Source: Delphinus delphis (lineage: Eukaryota > Chordata > Mammalia > Artiodactyla > Delphinidae). From it: a stretch of DNA of 64,000 nucleotides. Of the stretch, positions 56,725-64,000 are shown in pieces (within the stretch, counting starts at the first letter, position 1; each line of letters opens with the position of its first letter). The DNA lies in assembly GCF_949987515.2 (NCBI RefSeq), contig NC_082698.1, forward strand, positions 32,702,070 through 32,766,069, in the 5' to 3' direction. The position numbers and the translations under genes were made by a program. Below the pieces are notes generated by a model, which had not been told where the DNA came from, did not search any database, and saw only the letters and a list, made by a program, of their open reading frames with translations.

Positions 56725-58085
56725 TGATAATCAGTATCACCTATCCCTGGAATAGGGAGCCGTCCCCAATTTTTTGCAAAGAGAGCAGATCCAGATCAAT
56801 GTCCTTTGCTTGCCCCCCTCAATCCCTCTCTAAATGAGACTGGAGGGAGCCATGTCCCTGAGGCTGCCTCACCGCATTGGAATGTCTGAGCTAACAGTGC
56901 TTCCAGAGGGTTCATTGCTCCTCTGAACAGCACTGCCCAGACTTTCTGGAGATTTTAATTCACTCCCCAACCTCGCCAACAGTTGCACACAAGGTGCCTT
57001 TTTTACACCCTGCTCTCTGTTCAGTGAAACACAGAGACCATCTCAGGGGAACAATGGCTCCATTCAAGACTTTTTCAAAAGTACAGCGTACAACCTCCAC
57101 ACTGTGGGTTGCTGCCAGCTATTATCTGAAAGAAGAAAGACGGTCAGATAAAGTGCTTGTGAATTGGGGGAGCACTGGACAGTTTCCATGGAAAATTCAG
57201 CTTCAGTAAACTAAGTTATGCATCTTTGTGTACAAGACCATTTTGCATAGTCAAAAACAAAAACAAAAGTCCCAAGAAATAATGCTGTGGAAACTATTTA
57301 AATGTAGTGCATCTTTGTTTGACATTTCAGAAGAAGGCACACATCTCTTTTGAACTTGTTACATAATGGTCTCCATTTGATGGAAATTGATTTAAGTTGT
57401 AAACATTGGGACTAGGGAACTTAAGTCGTAAAATCATTTTAAGAAATGGAATCACGTCCCTACTTTCTTCCTCTCACATCCTGTAATTTTTGTGATTGGT
57501 GGGGGTTGTCTCTGACTTCATGGTTATTGCTGCCAGTGGGAGGCCCCACACCCCCTACTGCACATACTGCAGAAAGAAAGATTGGCCCTTTGCCACTCTC
57601 AACAAGCCAGCCATCAGTTAACCCATTTATAAACAAACCTTAAGGTTGGGAACTGAGTAGTCAGCACAGGCACCATTGACAAATTTATTGATCTTTGTTC
57701 AACGGGAGCTAGTTGCTAAGCAGAGGAATTTGCCAGCAGACTTCTGGGTAGCGTTGGAAGCCAAGGAAGAGCTGAAGGAACAAGGCAGCCCTGAGTTTAG
57801 GAGTTGCCATTTCCTCTCATTTGAAGTCAGTGTATCAGATTATACAGGGTTTACCAGCTGTGTTCACATAGGCTAGTGAGTTCAGATAGTGGGGACAGAG
57901 CCCAGAGTTATCTCATATGTGAGGGTAGAAGTACTAAGGCAGTTCGAGGTTGGTGAAAAATACCAGTGTTAACTGTTAGAGCAGCAGGTAGCTCTACTTC
58001 TGTTGGCTGGTAGGAATGTGGGTGAAGGAGATCTGTCTCTCAACACAGCTGGTATTAGGGGCACAGACTGATGTGGGTCCACTTG
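56725..58085. other. No recognisable gene
   Basis: Unique-looking DNA with no exon or repeat that I can support. Confidence 0.4.
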
Positions 58086-58089
58086 AGTT

Positions 58090-58250
58090 GATAGCTGCAA
58101 TCCATCTCCCAGGTGTGAGCCCCTGAGCAAGTTACTTACCTCTCCGTGCCTCGTCTTCCTCATCTGTAAACTATATCTGCCCTTCATGGTGGTTGTGAGC
58201 AGTGAGTTAGTCTATGTGAAGCACTTAGATTAAAGAAATACAACTCAGAA
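58090..58250 (+). repeat. MIR fragment
   Basis: 'cctgagcaagttacttacctctccgtgcctcgtcttcctcatctgtaaac' and 'gaagcacttagatt' are MIR core and tail. Confidence 0.75.
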
Positions 58251-58254
58251 CTCT

Positions 58255-58985
58255 ATTTTCATTTATATTTACAGTATTTAAAAACTGTGACCTCCTTTGA
58301 ATATTGCAAATATCTTGTTAGTGTTTTGACAGAAAGTCCATCCATCTTTTTCCCTTGAAACATTCTGGAATCTCACTGTAATATCTGGTTCAGTTGCTAT
58401 CAGCAAAAGGCAGGTGTAGCTCAAATCATCTCAAGGAACCATAACTAAAAATTATAAAAGCACAATTAAAAAAGTTTTAACTGTACTAGAATTCCAAAGC
58501 ATAGACATTGGAGCTTGAGACTTCTCTAGACGTAGGTTTTAAAGTTTCATGTTGTTCTAAGTGGCCAAAATGTTGAAGAGGAAAAGAACTCTGGTATGGT
58601 CATGGAACTCAAAGGAAAATAATATTCGCTTGAAAAACGTCATGTTTTCTTCAAGCTTTGCTGGAGCTAGTCTGCTAGGAAAATGGCCGTGGCTCCTGGG
58701 TGATCCCAAGTGCTGTGAATTGTCCATAGATTGGACTGGTCACCAGTGGAGGGTGGATGACATGAAGGCAGGTTTGCATAGGCTGATTTGTTCACTGATT
58801 CTTTAACTGTTGGTGCTGATTAGCTCTACAAGCCCCGAACAAGCTCATTCTTTGGTTTCTCTGCCACTTCTCCTTCGCTAATGTTAGCATGTTACTATCT
58901 GCTAGCTTTCCCAGATCCTTTTATTAACAATTATCATCCTCAACCACTCCTTATGCCAGAAAATGATAACAGCAGCTGCAATTGA
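58255..58985. other. No recognisable gene
   Basis: No exon or named repeat. An 81-codon plus frame at 58561-58806 has no splice context. Confidence 0.4.
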
Positions 58986-59004
58986 GTGCTTACCATTGTG
59001 CTGT

Positions 59005-59310
59005 TCTTTTATGCAAAAAATATGTATTGAGCACCTACTATGTGCCAAGCATTGTTCTAGGTACCAGAAATACAGCAGTGAACACAACAGTCAACAAAGT
59101 CCCTGCCTTCATGGTGCTTATATTCTGGTAGGCATAGATAGACAATGAGCTATGTAAAAGTAAAGCATATAGTATAGTAGAAGGTGATAAATGCTCGAGA
59201 AAAGTAAAGCAAGAAAGGAAGACAGGGAGTGCTGCAGGGCTTGGGGATGATCGCAATTTTAAATACAATGTCCCAGGTAGGACTTCATTGAGAGGTAACA
59301 ATGGAGTAAA
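59005..59310 (+). repeat. L2-class ancient repeat, well preserved
   Basis: 'tatgtattgagcacctactatgtgccaagcattgttctaggtacc', 'aaatacagcagtgaacacaacag', 'cctgccttcatggtgcttatattctgg' and on to 'aggacttcattgagaggtaac' make an unusually long ancient copy. Confidence 0.8.
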
Positions 59311-59339
59311 GGCTATAAGAGGTGAGGGAGGGTGGAAGA

Positions 59340-59935
59340 CACTGCTTATTTCTCTCCAATATCCATTCTCCATTGTTTCTTTTACCTATAAAACAATTCC
59401 CACCTACCCTGTTTTGTCTGGGCCCATGATTGCCCACTACTTTCCCAACCTCCCTTGCATCCAGGCTAAGTTCATGGCTAAGTTTCATCCAATGACATAT
59501 GAACAGAAAGTCAGCAGGCAACATCCAGTAATGTCCTTAGAGCTGAAGCTGCTTGCCTCTGATTTCTTTTCTCCCTTCCCATTATTTGAGAATTGGCAAG
59601 GTCTGAGGCAACTGTCTTGGCCCAGAGATGGAAGCCCTATGCAGAGAAAGCAGAGATACCACAGCAGCTTGGACCACTCACTTTGGGACTGTTATGTGAA
59701 GTCAAGGGAGGCTTTTTTTCAGATGGGAGAAATAATAGCATGTTCCTGTGTTGAAAGGATTGACCCATGAGAGAGAGAAAAATGGGTGATACAGAAGAAA
59801 GAGGCAAGTATTTCTGTAAAAATGTCGTTGAGTGAGTGAGAGGGGATGGGGTCTAGTGCGCAAGTCAATGGGCTGGGCTTGGACAGGAGCACAGTTCATT
59901 TACAGAAACAGGAGACGAGACAGATTATATTTTCC
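59340..59935. other. Possible old LTR-like sequence; no gene
   Basis: 'cccacctaccctgttttgtctgggcccatgattgcc' and 'aacctcccttgcatccaggctaag' resemble the LTR-like insertion at 19565-20015. A 160-codon plus frame (59288-59770) covers this and the L2-class repeat, so it is not called. Confidence 0.4.
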
Positions 59936-59939
59936 AAAA

Positions 59940-60435
59940 GTGGCCACGGCAATATTTCCAGGCCCACATACTTTTCCAGAACTTTGCCACTGATAACAGG
60001 TGGAGTCCAATTCCCCTTCTTGTGAGTATGGGGCAGCCCCAGTGGCTCACCCACTTCTTATTCAATAGAAAGTGGTAGAAGTGATGCTACCTGGCTACAG
60101 TGGCTATGTCACAAAAGTTGAGACAGCTTCCGGAACTCTGATACTAGGAATGCAGATGCCATGTTGTGAGGAAGCTCAGGCCACATGAAAGGGTTATGTG
60201 TAATGTTCCAGCTGATGATTGCAGCTTAGGATCCCAACTGACAGCCTGCATCAACCCTGGACATGTGAGTGAGCGTGTCTTCAGGGGGTTCTAAGCCCCA
60301 GCCTTCAAGGCATCCCAGTGATGGCAAGCAGAACAGACAAAAGCTATTCCTGGGAAGCCTTACCCAAATTGCAGGTTTGGGAGCAAAATAAATGTCAGGT
60401 TTTTAAGCCACAAGCTTTGGGGTAACTTTTTAATA
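59940..60435 (+). mobile_element. MaLR-type solo LTR (MLT1-like)
   Basis: 'aacaggtggagtccaattcccc', 'attcaatagaaagtggtagaagtgatgc' and the close 'gcaaaataaatgtcaggtttttaagccacaagctttggggtaac' follow the MLT1 group. No internal retroelement genes. Confidence 0.7.
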
Positions 60436-60439
60436 TAGA

Positions 60440-60895
60440 TTTAGTAGATGAAACAATAGGTATGGAAGCTAGGAGGTGAGTAGAGTTGGTAGAAGCTTGT
60501 GAAAGTTTTCTTCAATAAAGTGGTAAACAGTGTTATCAGGTGAGAGTAAATAGGGTATTTTGAGAGAGAATATAGTTCTGAACAAATAGTTTGAGAGAGA
60601 ATATCTGAAATACTCATTTAGAAAAGTGGGAGAGTCAATGAAATAGGGAAATATAATGCCAGGTATTGTGTCCAATTGTGGTCACAAATGTAATGTGAGC
60701 CCAGTCGTTATGATTGTACATTTTTCTTTGGACAGATTTATGGGTGTGTGGGAAGAAAAAATGGAGAACTGGATTTAGCAAGGGTTATTACCCAAACAAG
60801 AAAGAAGCAAGGACTTAGGATACACGCAAGGGAGTGTTTATAATGATCAACCATAAAGTTAAGCCAGGAAAGGAGGAAAGGAGAATCAGTGAGGA
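60440..60895. other. No recognisable gene
   Basis: Unique-looking, A-rich DNA with no supported exon. Confidence 0.4.
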
Positions 60896-60899
60896 TGAA

Positions 60900-61090
60900 G
60901 GCTTACCATGCACTGTGCTCAGTGCTTTCTATACAATATATCTTGTATTTATCTTCACCAAAAACATATGAGTAGACACTAATATTGTTTCCATTTTAGA
61001 GATAATGAAAACTAAAGCTCAGAGAGGTTAAGCAGTTTGCTCAAGGTTACACAAATATCTAGATTTGAACTCGTACAGTCTGGTTGCTAA
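60900..61090 (+). repeat. MIR/L2-class ancient repeat
   Basis: 'ttaccatgcactgtgctcagtgctttc', 'tccattttagagataatgaaaactaaagctcagagaggttaagcagtttgctcaaggttacac' is a clear copy. Confidence 0.75.
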
Positions 61091-61094
61091 GCCA

Positions 61095-62070
61095 TACTCT
61101 TACCCCAGCCTTCCTAAGATACCCGAATTAGTTCCTTCTGCACTGAGCCCACCTTGCTCACCTCAGTGCCACGTCATCCCTGAAGTCCTCTGCAGTGAAG
61201 GCTACCTTTTCTTCCCTAGTTAACAGGGCAGAAGGAAGAAGGGCTTGTTAATTCCTACCACCCTCTCCCCACCACTTAAACCACTACCGCTTTTCCCAGT
61301 GCCTTCCCTCAACAGTCTTCTTTCAAAATTTATGCCACTGGCATGTTCCAGTTTCTTTCCATCTTCACCAAAGCCTTCTATCTACCCTTCCTCTCCAGCC
61401 TATTTCTGGTATTATCCTAGAGGATTCCACATCCATGCTCCCTTCCAATACTGAGAGCACATGTGCCCTCCATGAGAGCAGGGCCATGTGCACATGACAT
61501 CCCAGCATGGAAAACCATAGCTGAAAAATGCTAGTTCTCAGCAAATCTAGGAACCTCCTTGCCTCATTGCTTTCCAGCGCTACTCAAACTCAGCTGTTGG
61601 CAAGCAAGGTCACACCTCCAAAGTCTCACCTCTGAAATTCCCTTCTCTGATCACAGTTTTCTCTTCTGTTATTAGGCTGACACTTCTTTTTCTTCATTCT
61701 CATTTTCCAGAAGCAGCTTCTCACCCTATGCTATCTACCTCACCCTGACAAAGATGTCTTGAGCAGTGTATGCAGTAAAGTCTCCATCAACCAGAGCTCT
61801 GCATGTCTACAGTGTGTTCCAGATCTGCCCTCCTGAGCAACTGTACTTTCTCTAAAGTCCGTATTGCTCTTCTGATTCCTCTCCTTTTCTCGCCTTTCCT
61901 CCTACTCTCCCAGCCCTTCCAATATCCTTTTGGTCTCTTCTCTTTTCTCTCAATCACTGTCCCTCCCACTAACATGGCTTATTCTTGTGACTTGTTTTTA
62001 TAACAATTCTCTAGGCCTGATTTTATTCATTACTTTAGTATAGATTTTACTAATATGATGGAAAAAGCTA
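61095..62070. other. No gene; L2-like pieces
   Basis: 61600-61980 has pyrimidine-rich L2-like wording ('cacctctgaaattcccttctctgatcacag'). No exon recognised. Confidence 0.4.
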
Positions 62071-62079
62071 AGAAACAAA

Positions 62080-62995
62080 GTCTAAATTACTTTTTATAAC
62101 ATTTGCAATCTGCACATAGAGAATATATCTCCTCTTCCAAGTTCCATGGACATTTACCAGAATGGGTCAAGAAAATCTCAAGAAATTCAGGCTATATTCT
62201 CTGGCTAAAATGCAAGAAAACTAGAAATTAATATTAAATATTTTAAACGAAGAAGCATCAACTGCTCAACAATTTAAACGTGTTCTTCTAAGTAATGATT
62301 GGGTCACAAAAGAAATCCAAACAATAATTATAGATTTCTTGGAACATGACAAAAATGAGAATATTACATAATCTAAATTTATGAGATGTGGCTAAAGCAA
62401 TAATTAGAGGCAAATGTGCATCTTTAAATGTTTTTTTATTATTAAACAAGAAAGTGTAAAAATATATGAACTGAACATTCAGATTTTTAAAAATACCAAA
62501 GACAAGTCCAAGAAAAATAAAATTAAAAAGATAGTAACAATGAAAGCCTACCCAACTAGAAGAAAAATCAAAGAGCTGGTTCTTTGGAAAACATAAAATG
62601 CCTTCGAGGGGAGCGTTAAAAAAGAGTAACAGTTCTGGAAAACATAATCAAGAACAAAAACACTGGGACTTCCCTGGTGGTCTGGTGGCTGGGGCTCCGT
62701 GCTCCCAGTTCAGGGAACTGGATCCCACGTACTGCAACTAAAGATTCCGCGTGCCATAGGAAGATGCCACATGCGGCAGTGAGGATCCCGTGTGCAACAA
62801 CTGAGACCCATCGCAGCCAAATAAATATTAAAAAAAAAAAAAACTAGCAAAATTCTAAAAGGGAAATAGAACACTATAATAAAGGTGTGACACTTTCAAT
62901 TATAAAAGAATACTATGATAAAGTTTAAGCTAATCAATTTTTTAAAATCTACATGAAATTGATAATATTCTGAGAAACTCTATTACCACAATTGA
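62080..62995 (+). mobile_element. Old L1 fragment (early ORF2)
   Basis: 'ggaacatgacaaaaatgag', 'gctaaagcaataattagaggcaaatg', 'agaagaaaaatcaaagagctggttctttgg' and 'gaatactatgataaa' follow old L1 ORF2. A SINE interrupts it at 62666-62843. Confidence 0.7.
62666..62843 (+). mobile_element. CHR-family SINE (older type)
   Basis: 'gggacttccctggtggtctggtggctggggctcc' head, 'cagttcagggaactggatccc', tail 'gcagccaaataaatatta' plus poly(A). More diverged than the CHR-1 copies, and no clear target duplication. Confidence 0.85.
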
Positions 62996-62999
62996 TCCA

Positions 63000-63560
63000 A
63001 GAAGGAGGAAAGTCTGTATTTCCTTTGGAACACCATTGCTGGGTTTGGGGAATTTTGGGTTTAAGGAATTCTTCCTTACAGTTCTTGTTTTTCCAAGTTA
63101 TTAGCCATAAACCATGTTTGTTCAGCCTCCTTTGCAGCTGGGACAGTGACATGTTACCTAGCATCATCAGCCAGGCATGTGTGTGTGAGACTTAGATTCA
63201 AAAGTGAACAATTTGAAGGGGGAAGGTCTATAGAGAATACATTTTGCTAGCAAGAATGAGAGCAGAGAAACTCAGCTTTCTGGGGTGTCTGTAAAGCTGT
63301 ATTCTTGGTGCCAAGGTGGCTTTAGTGCTGGTAGCAGATGGAATTCCAGAAAAGTTGAGTTCCTGGCAGTAGTGCTAACTTATAGCCTCCAGTGCCTGGG
63401 GAATTACTTGGGGCATTATTCTTGGAAGCCTAGCTTTGAGGCTGACTCTCCAGCTCTCAACAATTCTGTGAGCTACTCAGATTCCTTTTGGTAAATTGCT
63501 TTCCTGCCTAAGTTAGTTTCTGTTACTTGTAACTGAGAATCCTGACTGACCCAATAACTA
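63000..63560 (+). mobile_element. LTR-like ancient sequence, tentative
   Basis: 'cagcctcctttgcagctgggacagtgacatg' and the end 'tcagattccttttggtaaattgctttcctgcc' then 'tgttacttgtaactgagaatcctgactgac' resemble the close of old MaLR/ERVL LTRs. Boundaries are vague. Confidence 0.4.
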
Positions 63561-63569
63561 GTGAAAAAT

Positions 63570-63765
63570 AGGAAGGTAGTTAATTGATTAAATATTTACT
63601 GAATGACTTTTAAGGTAGGGATTGTGTAAGATACTAGGAAAATGACAGTGACTGGGAAGGACTGACATAATCTCTACCATCATAAAGTTGATAATTTAAT
63701 GGAGTACTTAACAATGAATCCTCACCAAAGAAAGATTTAGCATGGTATTTTCAAAGTGTTTTTAC
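63570..63765 (+). repeat. L2-class ancient repeat
   Basis: 'gattaaatatttactgaatgac' and 'ataatctctaccatcataaagttgataatttaatgg' fit the class. Strongly decayed. Confidence 0.45.
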
Positions 63766-64000
63766 CCAATACTAGTTCATCAATAAAGAGGGGCTCTGTG
63801 GCCAAATACATTTTAAAGTGCTGGAGGCTTACAATTCACATTGACATACTGAAGATTATGAGAAGTCCCAGATAAATAACTATTTAGCTCTGTTTAACCC
63901 AGAGACTCCCTAATTTATAAAATATTGCACAGAACTCTTGCTGTGAAGTGCTGCCCATGGGCCAGATAATTTTAACTATCGGTTCTTACAAACTTTCAGT

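Noticed and set aside
59288..59770. 160-codon plus-strand frame
   Set aside because: Runs across an L2-class repeat and LTR-like DNA. No supporting signals.

Overview
This is a stretch of vertebrate nuclear DNA, almost certainly from a whale or dolphin. The main evidence is eight copies of a tRNA-derived SINE of the cetacean/hippo/ruminant CHR family (CHR-1 type), several with perfect target-site duplications. There are also five related SINEs of the older CHR-2-like type and many L1 3' ends of the cetartiodactyl kind. Nothing in the window looks bacterial or like an autonomous virus. The species cannot be fixed from the sequence alone. Family names for repeats come from recognition by eye, not from a search.

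Gene content is very low. The only convincing coding sequence is one large exon on the minus strand (13490 down to 12285). It has 402 codons starting at an ATG and ends exactly in phase at a good splice donor. A strong splice acceptor lies 352 bases upstream, so the exon probably runs from 13841 to 12285, with 5' untranslated sequence and a short upstream ORF before the start codon. I do not recognise the protein. A CpG island at about 54660-55330 is the only promoter-like region. A good minus-strand splice donor at its edge (54654) makes it a candidate first exon of the same gene, which would make 13842-54653 its first intron. That link is inference, and a plus-strand promoter is also possible.

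Layout: 1-12 kb is repeat-poor to moderate DNA with CHR-1 copies, one old L1, hAT elements and a small palindromic element. 12-14 kb holds the coding exon. 14-23 kb carries an old L1, MaLR-type LTRs, an L2 piece and a nested L1. 23.5-27.9 kb is a dense nest of L1 elements, two of them apparently 5'-inverted and one inside the other. 28-41 kb is mixed MIR, L2, L1 and SINE debris. 41.2-42.0 kb is a pyrimidine-rich minisatellite of about 22 units of 37 bp with a 74-bp higher-order pattern. 42-47 kb is an old L1 riddled with young SINEs and L1 tails. 47-54.6 kb is relatively repeat-poor. 54.7-55.3 kb is the CpG island. 55.4-64 kb contains a possible conserved non-coding block near 56.5 kb, old MIR/L2 pieces, LTRs and another old L1. 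I see no rRNA or functional tRNA gene, no CRISPR array and no operon-like structure.
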